A stretch of 64,000 bases of DNA from Clostridia bacterium (GTDB lineage: Bacteria > Bacillota > Clostridia > Oscillospirales > CAG-382), in the NCBI GenBank assembly GCA_017537345.1, contig JAFYKY010000010.1:173987-237986 (forward strand). The letters run 5' to 3'. Positions within the stretch are counted from its first letter, which is position 1. Each line of letters opens with the position of its first letter. The position numbers were made by a program, and so were the translations under genes. The notes below the pieces were generated by a model. That model ran no database searches. It was not told the DNA's origin and saw only the letters and a program-made list of their open reading frames with translations. This document shows, one piece after another, positions 1 to 8,029 of this stretch.

Positions 1-356
1 GTAGTAAGACGGGTAACGATACCGCCGGTGGAATATTTGTCTATATTGGTAAAAGAGAAATTCTGTATGTTATAATACATATCGTGGCGCAGGTTGCGGG
101 CAAGACCTGCAGAAGCGGTTGCGGCGTATTTTGCGGCGAGAAAACCAAAAAGCATTACCAAAAACGCGCTTACTACAAGGATAATTCCGTATTTAAGTAT
201 GACAGGCATATTCGCCTGCTCTATGCCTTTATCTATGAGGGTTGCTGTAATATAGGGAATGAGCACCTCCATTACCACTTCCAGAGAAACGGTAACCGAG
301 GTAAGCAGGGACGGCTTTTTGAATTCCCGTATACACGCGGCGAGTCTTTTTATCAT
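1..356 (-). CDS. ABC transporter, exporter type, N-terminal membrane part (partial)
   Basis: The gene is cut by the left edge; about 118 N-terminal residues are visible. The start at 356 follows an AGAGG ribosome site. The protein opens with MIKRLAACIREFKKPSLLT and then shows hydrophobic segments, one of them reading ILKYGIILVVSAFLVML, followed by a stretch with LRHDMYYNIQNFSFTNID and STGGIVTRLT. This is the layout of the first half of the membrane domain of fused membrane/ATPase exporters of the multidrug (MsbA/LmrA-like) family. The substrate cannot be read. It lies third in an operon after a MarR regulator and a small zinc-ribbon protein, so regulation of a drug or toxin exporter by MarR is a natural inference. 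The ATPase domain is not in the window. Confidence 0.85.
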   Translation of the reverse strand, partial: MIKRLAACIREFKKPSLLTSVTVSLEVVMEVLIPYITATLIDKGIEQANMPVILKYGIILVVSAFLVMLFGFLAAKYAATASAGLARNLRHDMYYNIQNFSFTNIDKYSTGGIVTRLT

Positions 357-365
357 ATTATACCT

Positions 366-785
366 CTATATCTTGGTTTCAAATCTTTTTCTGCACTTGG
401 GGCAGGAAACGGTGTGTCTGCCCTTCTTTTTGGGAAGGCGCAGGGTTGCTTTACAATGGGGGCATTTTTTGTAAACGTGGGTCTTGCGATCCCTGAACTG
501 GGCTTTTTTGCGCTTGAAGAAGGAAACTATCTTTCCTCGGAAAGCAAGGTATTTTGCGTTTTCCGCCCGTCTTTTATATACGTTTCTGGAAAGCACACGG
601 AACACCGCATAGCCCAGCAGAGCGTAATAAATGAGGGAAAGGGCGGAGGACACCCAAAAATTGCGGACAAAAATGGCGACCACCGCCACGGCAAAGGATG
701 CCCACACGCATACGCGGAAAAGGTTATCCGGTCCGTTTCTGCCCAGCATAAAATTATATAATTTCTGACCTAATCTTCTGAACAT
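366..785 (-). CDS. Small membrane protein with C-terminal zinc ribbon
   Basis: This 139-residue protein has two hydrophobic segments near residues 22-65, then a basic linker rich in K and R, and a C-terminal zinc ribbon of the form CPHC-x17-CPKC (the first pair followed by KATLRLPKKKGRHTVS). The spacing resembles MJ0042-type ribbons. It starts one base after the stop of the MarR gene and ends nine bases before the ABC exporter, so it is the middle gene of a three-gene operon. I do not recognise a specific function. A membrane-anchored nucleic-acid or protein-binding role is possible but is a guess. Confidence 0.75.
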   Translation of the reverse strand: MFRRLGQKLYNFMLGRNGPDNLFRVCVWASFAVAVVAIFVRNFWVSSALSLIYYALLGYAVFRVLSRNVYKRRAENAKYLAFRGKIVSFFKRKKAQFRDRKTHVYKKCPHCKATLRLPKKKGRHTVSCPKCRKRFETKI

Positions 786-786
786 T

Positions 787-1266
787 TTATTTTGTCAATT
801 CTCCTTGAATGTTGTTTTTCATACGCTCTATATAACTGCAGAACAGATCAAGCTCCTCCCCGGTAAATCCTTTTACCAAGGTTTGCTCCACCACGTATTT
901 ATCGTCTTTCACAAGATCCACTATCTGTTTGCCCTTTTCCGTGAGCACAAGTCTTTTCAGTCTTGCGTCCCCTTCTACGCTTTCGCGGCGGATAAAACCT
1001 TTTTTCTCCATAAGTATTACCACCTTTGAGGCGGTGGAACGGGTTATGCAGAATTCTTTTTCAAGATCTCTTTGAAAAACATTATCGTGGCAGGAAAGAT
1101 ACAAAAGTATCCACGCATTTGAACCGGTTGCGGTTTCCACAAAGCTTTTGTTTAATTTTAAGGTTATAAACCTCATTATGAGGTTGGAAAGGGAGCGTAT
1201 CTCCTTCCCCGCGGTGCTTATACCGTCATCGGGCGGGGTAACGCCTTCTCTGAGCTTTGGTTTCAT
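787..1266 (-). CDS. MarR-family transcriptional regulator
   Basis: This 159-residue protein has the MarR winged-helix core at about residues 50-120: the recognition helix region reads FCITRSTASKVVILMEKKGF and the wing contains the hallmark D-x-R (GDARLKRLVLTEKG). The start is preceded by AAGGAG. It heads an operon with a zinc-ribbon membrane protein and an ABC exporter. MarR proteins bind short inverted repeats as dimers and are released by small ligands. A 20-bp inverted repeat lies in its own leader, so autorepression is likely (inference). Confidence 0.92.
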   Translation of the reverse strand: MKPKLREGVTPPDDGISTAGKEIRSLSNLIMRFITLKLNKSFVETATGSNAWILLYLSCHDNVFQRDLEKEFCITRSTASKVVILMEKKGFIRRESVEGDARLKRLVLTEKGKQIVDLVKDDKYVVEQTLVKGFTGEELDLFCSYIERMKNNIQGELTK

Positions 1267-1291
1267 ATATTTTCTCCTTGTAGGAAATCGG

Positions 1292-1350
1292 ATTGTCGCA
1301 TATCAAACAATTTCGCTTGTGATTATACCAAATCTTTCTCCCCCCGTCAA
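1292..1350 (-). promoter_or_regulatory. marR operon promoter with MarR-type operator
   Basis: Read leftward there is TTGACG (1345-1350), a 17-bp spacer and TATAAT (1322-1327). Just downstream, at 1292-1311, is the inverted repeat ATTGT-N10-ACAAT (ATTGTTTGATATGCGACAAT), spanning the expected transcript start region. Position and size fit a MarR operator that blocks promoter clearance. Confidence 0.75.
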
Positions 1351-1410
1351 TAGCTTTCACAGTTTATTTACAAGAAATACGCAACCGTTTTTACCGCACA
1401 ACTTAAGCAA

Positions 1411-1438
1411 AACAAAATCCCCGCATACGCGGGGTTTT
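1411..1438 (-). terminator. Intrinsic terminator of the 1442-2254 gene
   Basis: Read leftward, CCCCGC-GTAT-GCGGGG forms a GC hairpin followed by ATTTTGTTTT. It sits directly after the stop of the Xre-TPR gene. Confidence 0.8.
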
Positions 1439-1441
1439 GGC

Positions 1442-2254
1442 TTATTCACCCAGCAGCGCTCCAAGCTCCTTACGCTGTTCCTGTGTGTATTCGTATATCG
1501 TTGATTTAAAATATTTTGTTTCCACAAAATCTTCCTTGAAAGCATCGATTATTTTAAGCGCGATTCTGAATTGCGAATCCGCCTTTTCGTTTTCTCCGTT
1601 ATCTTTCAAGTGTTTGCCCGCAATGATGAGCATATCTATCAAATCTTCTGCGGAAATGTTTTTGTGCTTTTGCGCCGCTTCGTACATTTCATCGTCTTCA
1701 AGAAGATGTGCAGCCACACCAAGCTTTGAAAAGTATATTTCGGGGATGTGTTCAATAGCGTCTTTTGCTAATTGATATTCACCCTTTGCCTTGTATGCTT
1801 CAGCCATAATACGATATGCATCGAAGCGCACGTCATCATGTTTTGTGCTTTCTACAAGTGCCTTTCCGACGGTGATGACTTCGTCATTCTTGCCCAACTC
1901 CGAAAGCACACCAATAAGACAGTTAAGTAAAATATCATTGCCCGGATATTTTTTCAATCCGTCACGTATTACCTGCTCTGCCTTTGCCTTATCGGCATAC
2001 CAATACTTGCTGTATTCATCAACGATTGCATCGACATTTTTCTCAATCTCGTAAAGATTGAAATCAAAAAGCTCGTCTGTAGAAACGCTAAAGAAAGAAG
2101 CAATCGCAGGTATCATCGTTACGTCGGGCATAGTGTTTCCGTTTTCCCATTTGGAAACCGCCTGAAAAGATACGCCAAGATAATTTGCGAATATTTCTTG
2201 AGATATGTTTTTCTCTTTTCTTAAGGATTTTATTTTTTCTCCGAGTTTAATCAT
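1442..2254 (-). CDS. Xre-family regulator with TPR-like C-terminal domain
   Basis: 270 residues. The N-terminal helix-turn-helix (about residues 5-60) reads IKSLRKEKNISQEIFANYLG then VSFQAVSKWENG, the classic Cro/CI-type motif. From about residue 75 on the protein is all-helical with tetratricopeptide-like spacing (for example AEQVIRDGLKKYPGNDILL and YRIMAEAYKAKGEYQLAKDA). This architecture is common in Firmicutes; relatives with peptide ligands (Rap/PlcR-like) exist, but none is shown here. It is monocistronic with its own terminator. No target gene is evident. It is one of five Xre regulators within 8 kb. Confidence 0.88.
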   Translation of the reverse strand: MIKLGEKIKSLRKEKNISQEIFANYLGVSFQAVSKWENGNTMPDVTMIPAIASFFSVSTDELFDFNLYEIEKNVDAIVDEYSKYWYADKAKAEQVIRDGLKKYPGNDILLNCLIGVLSELGKNDEVITVGKALVESTKHDDVRFDAYRIMAEAYKAKGEYQLAKDAIEHIPEIYFSKLGVAAHLLEDDEMYEAAQKHKNISAEDLIDMLIIAGKHLKDNGENEKADSQFRIALKIIDAFKEDFVETKYFKSTIYEYTQEQRKELGALLGE

Positions 2255-2375
2255 TTTAATTCCTCCAAAACATTTTTGGATCAGCGCTTATCCTGATGCT
2301 ATTATAACGCATTTACAAACAAAAACAATAACTCGTTTGGAGAGAATTTTTCTATCTGCGGTTGAACATAGCGTC

Positions 2376-2404
2376 GCCGCCGAGCAAAAACCGGCTCGGC
2401 GGCA
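2376..2404. terminator. GC-rich hairpin downstream of the 2412 gene
   Basis: A 10-bp stem GCCGCCGAGC / GCTCGGCGGC with a short A-rich loop lies between the two regulator genes. It lacks a clear U-run in either direction, so it may be a weak terminator or an mRNA end stabiliser. Confidence 0.45.
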
Positions 2405-2411
2405 GGGCATA

Positions 2412-3203
2412 TTAATGGGCGTTTCCGTCCGGCGTTGAGTTATACAGCAGATCGGCAAGGGATAACAGCAAAACAATGTTTTTGTTTGTATGCGGCTGAT
2501 ACACGGTAACACTGCCGTCATTCAGAGCAACCGTCTTTACCGTAACAAGACCGAGTAGCCGTAACGAAGATATCATATCTTCAAAGCTTTGATCGCCGAT
2601 ACCGAACGTTGAGCAAAAAGAAATTCTGTCATACGTCATAGCTTGGTTATTTGGGATTTTTGACATATTATTGATAAAGCTCATCACAGACGGCTTTGAC
2701 AATTCTTTGAACACCTCGTTGAGCGAACCTTGCGATTCTTCGCATAGAACCACCGTATCGGTATCTACCGCGGCAAACACGCGTGGGTGATTTGATCTGT
2801 TTGAAAAAACAGCCGTGAGGTTTCTTTTGAGTAGCGTTGAATAGGTTTCTCTGCCTTCAAAACTTACGTTTTCGAAATATTTTCGATATCTGCCGATCAG
2901 GATGCTTTCGCACACGCGAAAGACTCTTTCGGACACCTCTTCTTTTTCGCCAAATTCAAAATACGTTTGCAGTTTTTCCATCAAGTCTTTTTCCGGCATT
3001 CCCGTTCTGCCCATAAGCGTATCCACAGAAACGTTAAACAAGTCAGCCAAACCGATCAACATTTCGGCGGTAGGCTCGCCTTCGCCGCTTTCCACGCGGG
3101 AAATGTTTTGGGGCGTGGTAAAAAGCTTTTCCGCAACCTCTGTTTGCGTAAAGCCGAGACGTTTGCGAATATTTTTTATGCTTTTTCCGATACTATCGCT
3201 CAT
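2412..3203 (-). CDS. Xre-family regulator with winged-helix-like C-terminus
   Basis: 263 residues. Residues about 8-62 form a Cro/CI-type helix-turn-helix (IKNIRKRLGFTQTEVAEKLF, then TTPQNISRVESGE). The middle (about 75-150) is helical; the C-terminal third (MTYDRISFCSTFGIGDQSFE, then DMISSLRLLGLVTVK) looks like a winged-helix replication/regulation-type fold, but this is by eye. Its ATG overlaps the TGA of the upstream regulator gene (ATGA), so the two are translationally coupled and probably act together, for instance as a heteromeric sensor/regulator pair (inference). Confidence 0.8.
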   Translation of the reverse strand: MSDSIGKSIKNIRKRLGFTQTEVAEKLFTTPQNISRVESGEGEPTAEMLIGLADLFNVSVDTLMGRTGMPEKDLMEKLQTYFEFGEKEEVSERVFRVCESILIGRYRKYFENVSFEGRETYSTLLKRNLTAVFSNRSNHPRVFAAVDTDTVVLCEESQGSLNEVFKELSKPSVMSFINNMSKIPNNQAMTYDRISFCSTFGIGDQSFEDMISSLRLLGLVTVKTVALNDGSVTVYQPHTNKNIVLLLSLADLLYNSTPDGNAH

Positions 3204-4060
3204 CGGTAACCTCCCCTTTCTTTAAACAAAAGAATTGCCGAAAGCACCACGTTTTTTAACATATTGGTTTCATTATAAGGAAAATAACTGTACATTTCGG
3301 TTTCTTTTCCGTTTAACATTACGGTTTCTTTCTGAATCACCGTTTCCCGTGAGGCGTAATTCATTGAAAACAAGAATTCAACAAAGCGTTTTGCGTTTTC
3401 ATTTTCGGTTTCTGTTTTTGCAACCAGATGATCCAGCGTGAACGAAACGTTTTCGTTGGTGTTTAAAAAGAATTTTACCAGTCTGTCTGCCCCGTCAAGA
3501 CACAAGACCTCGAAAAGAATACGCGCTTTCGGATAACAGGCTTCAACAAGTTCATCAAACTTATCGGATTCGCAATGCGTCATAGTGCTTATATAAAAAT
3601 TTTCGCACAAGTAATTTATTGCGCCGTATGCTCTGTTTATCAAATGGCATTGTGGACGATCGTCGTCATTTTCGATCAAGGAAATGAGTTCATCGGAAAT
3701 TTCTTTTAACGCCTCATCGGAATAGCACCCGCTGTCACTGTTATCCCTCTCCTGCATTCCCAAAACCATATACGAAAACAAGTGTTGAACGTCGGGGATA
3801 TGGTATGCGTGGTCATAACCGTATTTTCTGACAATAGCTTTTATATCAACGCTCTTTTCGGATATTCTTCCAAACAGCTCGTCAATACCGATTTCATATA
3901 CGTCTGCGATTGCGGGCAGCAGGTCTGCCGATGGCAGTGATTCGCCGTTTTCCCATTTTGAAATAACCTTAGGGTTAATATTAAGCTTTGTTCCGAGTTC
4001 AGCTTGTGTTAAACCGCTGTTTATTCTTAGCTCTTTTAATTTTGCGTTTAAATTGTTCAT
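3200..4060 (-). CDS. Xre-family regulator, first gene of a coupled pair
   Basis: 286 residues from the ATG at 4060, which follows AGGAGC; an upstream in-frame start would leave no ribosome site. The helix-turn-helix (residues 5-60) reads LKELRINSGLTQAELGTKLN then INPKVISKWENGE. The rest (YGYDHAYHIPDVQHLFSYMV, long helical and acidic stretches) matches no domain I can name. Its stop overlaps the start of the following Xre gene by 4 bp. A near-perfect promoter lies just upstream. Confidence 0.85.
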   Translation of the reverse strand: MNNLNAKLKELRINSGLTQAELGTKLNINPKVISKWENGESLPSADLLPAIADVYEIGIDELFGRISEKSVDIKAIVRKYGYDHAYHIPDVQHLFSYMVLGMQERDNSDSGCYSDEALKEISDELISLIENDDDRPQCHLINRAYGAINYLCENFYISTMTHCESDKFDELVEACYPKARILFEVLCLDGADRLVKFFLNTNENVSFTLDHLVAKTETENENAKRFVEFLFSMNYASRETVIQKETVMLNGKETEMYSYFPYNETNMLKNVVLSAILLFKERGGYR

Positions 4061-4099
4061 ACGAATGCTCCTGAAGATATATTTCGTAGCTACACCCTT

Positions 4100-4128
4100 A
4101 TAATACCGCCAAAGACACAACGAGTCAA
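4100..4128 (-). promoter_or_regulatory. Promoter of the Xre gene pair
   Basis: Read leftward: TTGACT (4123-4128), 17-bp spacer, TATTAT (4100-4105), about 40 bp before the start codon at 4060. Confidence 0.75.
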
Positions 4129-4364
4129 GAAATTTATAGTTTACTGTTCCACGTTTTATGGAATAAAGCGTTGAACTACACCCAGAATTGTTTTTTGCGC
4201 TGATCTGCCGGAAAAATTTATGAACGAATATAAAATGTACGTTTGCGCATTTGTAAACTGTGTGTTTTTATGCCCGATATTTACAATTTGGTAACAATAA
4301 TACAACAAAACGTTGAAAAATCTTTGTTACCATTTTCTTGCAAAACAAAAGGAGGAAAAAACAA
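4129..4364. other. Divergent intergenic region
   Basis: AT-rich spacer between two divergent genes. It contains an 8-bp inverted repeat (GGTAACAA at 4290-4297, TTGTTACC at 4324-4331) about 30 bp ahead of the lipoprotein start, placed where a leader hairpin or operator could act on that gene. Nothing else is recognisable. Confidence 0.4.
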
Positions 4365-5219
4365 ATGGAAAAATTATTATTACTCTTGTTTGCGGTATTG
4401 TTTATGTTTTCTGCCTGCACGGGAAGTCTTCCCACGCCCGAAGAAAGCAACGCGGACAACAGCAAGCCCCAGACAGAACAAAGCGTTCCCGAAAACGAAA
4501 GCGACTTACCTGAAGATACGTCTGATGATATAACGATAATTGACCCTGTTGTATCTCCCGACGGAAAGCTTACACTCACCCTGTCCGAAGATGAGATATA
4601 CGTAACCGACGAAGAGGGCGGTAAAAAGACGCTTGATCTGACCCTCTGCCCCGAAAACACCTCTGCTTCCGCAGCCCTGTGGAGCGAGGACGGAATATAC
4701 ATAACCTTTACGGGAGAAAAGGACACCATTGTGTTCTGGGATACGGAAAACGATCCCGTATATATTAAAGAGGGAGTTAAAAACAGCTTTTCGCCTTTAT
4801 CCGTAACCGATTACGGCGTTATTGAAGCCGGCGAATATCTGGTTATCCCCTACCGCGACGGTTCTATGGACAGCCCCGTTTCCTTAAAGGATATGGTTTT
4901 GGGCTACGTTGTTTATTATGACGAGATGCGGGAGGAGGATACCGTTCTTAACCTGAACGAAAACAGAGAAGCGGTTTCTGTGACCGCCCGCGAGGACTGC
5001 GTTATTACGTTTATTGACAGCGAAACGGACAAAGCGGCGTCCGAAGAGATAACCTTGAAGGCGGGTCAGCGTCTGTTTGTAAACTGCGCCATTCCCGAAG
5101 GAATGCCCGCATACAAGATCTCGCTTAAAACCGAAGCGTACACATCCGAATTCACCCTGTCCTTTGACGGCAGAGGCGAAACAAACGTATTTTTCTTAAC
5201 TCCCGAAATGTATAAGTAA
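4365..5219 (+). CDS. Predicted lipoprotein, unknown function
   Basis: 284 residues from the ATG at 4365 (GGAGG seven to eight bases upstream). The signal peptide ends in the lipobox FSAC, so the mature protein should be lipid-anchored outside the membrane. A low-complexity Ser/Glu/Asp/Pro linker (about residues 22-60) follows, then two beta-rich stretches: a segment resembling a beta-propeller-like reading (PDGKLTLTLSEDEIYVTDEE) and a C-terminal half with EAGEYLVIPYRDG. No catalytic motif is visible. It is monocistronic, followed by a strong bidirectional terminator, and stands between regulators. Confidence 0.8.
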   Translation: MEKLLLLLFAVLFMFSACTGSLPTPEESNADNSKPQTEQSVPENESDLPEDTSDDITIIDPVVSPDGKLTLTLSEDEIYVTDEEGGKKTLDLTLCPENTSASAALWSEDGIYITFTGEKDTIVFWDTENDPVYIKEGVKNSFSPLSVTDYGVIEAGEYLVIPYRDGSMDSPVSLKDMVLGYVVYYDEMREEDTVLNLNENREAVSVTAREDCVITFIDSETDKAASEEITLKAGQRLFVNCAIPEGMPAYKISLKTEAYTSEFTLSFDGRGETNVFFLTPEMYK

Positions 5220-5280
5220 TAAAAGCCGAGAACCTGCCGTGAGAAAATCAATCCGGCAGGGGGCGATTCACTCCAAGAAC

Positions 5281-5309
5281 AAAAGGACAGAGATTTTCTC
5301 TGTCCTTTT
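5281..5309. terminator. Bidirectional terminator
   Basis: 12-bp stem AAAAGGACAGAG / CTCTGTCCTTTT with a 5-nt loop and T/A tracts on both sides; it separates the rightward lipoprotein gene from the leftward Xre gene. Confidence 0.88.
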
Positions 5310-5366
5310 GTTGCACTGCAAGGTATAGTGTATTGTACCGCGCAGGTATACTTTGCGGTTAATATA

Positions 5367-6365
5367 TTATTGTCTTAAGTTTTGAATTTCCCTGTTCGCC
5401 CAATCTACACATTCACCGTTTTTTATATCGTAATCATCAGCAAGAGCTTTTATAATGCTTTGCCACATTTGAATGGCTTTATCCTTCATACCAATGTTGG
5501 TATATAAAAACGCTTGTGCATACAGAGCATCCATTTCTTTGGGAGAAGGTGCAACGTCATATGACTGTTGATATAATTTCAGAGCTGTTTCCGCATCATT
5601 GATTTTATTGAAACGTTCGGCAATTTCAAAAAGCAAATGACTATCGTTATAATTTGAAGATGCAGCGGAGAGCCAAATATCTTTTGCTTTTTCGTGGTGT
5701 CCAAACGCAAGCGCTATGTCCCCCTCATATACATTGAAAATTGCCCTTTTTTTCGATGAATTCATCAAATTCTCTGCATCAGCATACTTTCCGTATTTAA
5801 TATAAGCGGATATTAATGCATCGATTACAACAACATTCTGTGTGTTCTTGGAATAAAGAGTTTCAAGGAATTTTATAAGACGATCTGCTTCGTTCCGCTT
5901 TTCTCTGATACGTGTTAGTTTGCCGATCAGAGCAATATTGGACGGCTCGATAAGCAATCCTTCTTCGCATAGCCGTCCGCCTGCGAGTGAATCTCTGTTT
6001 TCTCGATGCTCGTATAATTCCACGAGTAGAGTACGTGCAATGTTATTTTGCTTTTCTTCGCTTAGCAAGCCCTTCAAATATCTTTCAGCCCACACAAAGT
6101 TTTCGGGAGTTATTGAATACTCGTCACGAATCATTTTGCTAATTCTTTCTATATAGTCATCTTGATCCATAGAAAACAATGCGTCCATACTGACGCCGAA
6201 AAACAATGCGAGTTGCGGAAGGATGGCAATATCCGGGGTGGTGGTATTTGTTTCCCACTTGGAAACAGCTTGATAGGAAACGCCTATTTTATTTGCGAGT
6301 TCTTCTTGTGTGATTCCACGCTCAGTACGAAGCTTTTTTATAATAGTACCCAATTTGAGTTCCAT
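5367..6365 (-). CDS. Xre-family regulator with TPR repeats
   Basis: 332 residues from the ATG at 6365, seven bases after GGAGG. The helix-turn-helix (residues 5-60) reads IKKLRTERGITQEELANKIG then VSYQAVSKWETNTT. Residues about 95-330 are helical repeats with TPR signatures (YADAENLMNSSKKRAIFNVY, ETALKLYQQSYDVAPSPKEM, IGMKDKAIQMWQSII). It resembles the regulator at 1442-2254 in architecture and probably arose from the same family. Its target is unknown. Confidence 0.88.
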   Translation of the reverse strand: MELKLGTIIKKLRTERGITQEELANKIGVSYQAVSKWETNTTTPDIAILPQLALFFGVSMDALFSMDQDDYIERISKMIRDEYSITPENFVWAERYLKGLLSEEKQNNIARTLLVELYEHRENRDSLAGGRLCEEGLLIEPSNIALIGKLTRIREKRNEADRLIKFLETLYSKNTQNVVVIDALISAYIKYGKYADAENLMNSSKKRAIFNVYEGDIALAFGHHEKAKDIWLSAASSNYNDSHLLFEIAERFNKINDAETALKLYQQSYDVAPSPKEMDALYAQAFLYTNIGMKDKAIQMWQSIIKALADDYDIKNGECVDWANREIQNLRQ

Positions 6366-6409
6366 ATGGATACCTCCGTATTTCAAATATTTTATCAGCT
6401 GACACCTAT

Positions 6410-6438
6410 ATTATACGCCTTGCAAAAGTGTTGGTCAA
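6410..6438 (-). promoter_or_regulatory. Promoter of the 5367-6365 regulator
   Basis: Read leftward: TTGACC (6433-6438), 17-bp spacer, TATAAT (6410-6415). The palindrome TCAGCTGA follows just downstream and could be an autoregulatory site. Confidence 0.75.
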
Positions 6439-6532
6439 TAACTGCGCATTAGAAACGGTTCGCTTTACAAGCGAATTTTTTACAAATATTCAACCATTAC
6501 CGCAATATAAACCTTACGACAGATAGCAAAAA

Positions 6533-6562
6533 GCACTTATGCAAATTACTTGCCATAAGTGC
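6533..6562 (-). terminator. Intrinsic terminator of the 6681-7328 lipoprotein gene
   Basis: Stem GCACTTATG / CATAAGTGC; read leftward it is followed by a T-run (CTTTTTGC). The remainder of the 315-bp gap 6366-6680 shows no further gene. Confidence 0.75.
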
Positions 6563-6680
6563 CTTTACCTTACTTTTCTCATAGATTTATACGAAGCACA
6601 GCATTTGTGATCTGTTGATAAAAGTCTTTTGTTGTTTGAGCAATAATCGTGGGATGCAACTGCATCGTTTTTATACATAC

Positions 6681-7328
6681 CTATTTTTCGGTGCGGAAGG
6701 CATAATATACGATTCCTCCATAGGAGGCATCGCCTTCCCAACGTACTACCACTTCATAAAGATAATCGCCTTCCGAAGCCACAATACAGCCGTCGTTAAC
6801 CGGAATATTCACGTAATCCGAGTAATCGGAAGCTGTAAGCTCATATCTTTTTACGGTTATATTTGTAGGCAAAGCTTCAAAAGTAAAGGTGAGAGTCTCC
6901 CCTTCGGACACCTTTATAGCATTAATATATTCAATAAGCTCGAGGGGATGTTCGCTATCTGCTTCTATGCCCATTGCAGTGCCGTCCTCTTGCTTTGCCG
7001 TCCACGAATACGTGCACTTAGACCCATAAACGGCAGAGTTTGCACCGGTTATCAAAAAGGAAGAAGGGTTTGCGGGGAATTTCGATTCAGTATTCGGCGT
7101 TAAGCTTTCTTCCCAAGATTGGTCATCCAAAACGCTTTCCGCCGAGGAGGTGTTACCCGTAATAGTAATCGTCCTCTCCTCATCACATTTTAAGCATTTT
7201 TCAAGAATGCTGCCGCTCTCATAATCATTGGTGCGTTCCCATGCGTGGTCGCATTGGGAAAAATCGCATCCCGCAAAAAGAAAAGAGAAAGCAATAATCA
7301 AAGCAAAAATCATTGTTCGTGTTTTCAT
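6681..7328 (-). CDS. Predicted lipoprotein with CxxC motifs
   Basis: 215 residues. The signal peptide ends in the lipobox LFAGC. Just after it, CDHAWERTN and CLKCDEE give a His/Cys arrangement similar to the small CxxC modules found in the BspA-like proteins at 27-30 kb of this window. The C-terminal half is beta-rich and reads like an Ig-like domain (YSWTAKQEDGTA, SEGETLTFTFEALPTNITVK, SEGDYLYEVVVRWEGDA). It starts 21 bases after a membrane-bound Xre regulator and probably shares its transcript. Confidence 0.8.
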   Translation of the reverse strand: MKTRTMIFALIIAFSFLFAGCDFSQCDHAWERTNDYESGSILEKCLKCDEERTITITGNTSSAESVLDDQSWEESLTPNTESKFPANPSSFLITGANSAVYGSKCTYSWTAKQEDGTAMGIEADSEHPLELIEYINAIKVSEGETLTFTFEALPTNITVKRYELTASDYSDYVNIPVNDGCIVASEGDYLYEVVVRWEGDASYGGIVYYAFRTEK

Positions 7329-7349
7329 GTTTTCCTCCTGTGATTAAAT

Positions 7350-7961
7350 TTACTTTTTCTTTCTGAATCTTAAAGCAGACCACATTATTATGATTATCTG
7401 ACCGGGAATTCCCACCAAAAACAACTGCCATATACCGATACCGCACAGCTTTAAATTTATATACAAGGCGGCGATAAGGGACCACATAAGCAGAGAAACT
7501 ATGGGGTAATTGGTACGGCGGGAAAACCAAGTGGAATTGAACACCAGCCACACGATGGCGGAAACGGGCATAGCGTAAACAAAGGAAAGCCAATGCAAAC
7601 GGGTTATGGCGGGCACCGCCTGCAAAATTACGAACACGGCGGTTGCGATAAGCCACACCAAAAGCACGCTCATTGAGGTGATGGCGATACGGTTTACCCG
7701 CTTGCGCTTTAAACGCGCCTCCGCGTCCTCGGAAACGGGGGCGGGCACGTTATGCTCTTCCTCCGTAAGCCAATCCAAAGAAACGCCGAACAAAAGGGAG
7801 ATGTTCTTGAGCACGGCGATATCCGGCAATGACTCTCCCCTTTCCCATTTGGAAACCGCTTTGTCCGAATAATTGATCTTTTCGGCAAGCTCGGATTGGG
7901 TCATTCCCGACATCTGACGTAAGCTTATTATATTTTTTGCAATAATACTTTTAAGCTCCAT
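7350..7961 (-). CDS. Membrane-anchored Xre-family regulator
   Basis: 203 residues. Residues 5-60 are a Cro/CI-type helix-turn-helix (IISLRQMSGMTQSELAEKIN then YSDKAVSKWERGES). After a short basic linker (RLKRKRVNRI) come about four hydrophobic segments between residues 95 and 195. Cytoplasmic DNA-binding plus membrane domain is a known Firmicutes architecture, thought to sense envelope or membrane signals; the ligand here is unknown. It precedes a lipoprotein gene by 21 bp, suggesting a regulator/envelope-sensor pair. Confidence 0.87.
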   Translation of the reverse strand: MELKSIIAKNIISLRQMSGMTQSELAEKINYSDKAVSKWERGESLPDIAVLKNISLLFGVSLDWLTEEEHNVPAPVSEDAEARLKRKRVNRIAITSMSVLLVWLIATAVFVILQAVPAITRLHWLSFVYAMPVSAIVWLVFNSTWFSRRTNYPIVSLLMWSLIAALYINLKLCGIGIWQLFLVGIPGQIIIIMWSALRFRKKK

Positions 7962-8029
7962 AAAAAATCTCCGCCGTAACGTTTATACCAAAGTATAACA
8001 CATTACGGCGGAACTTTCAAGGAGAAAAT

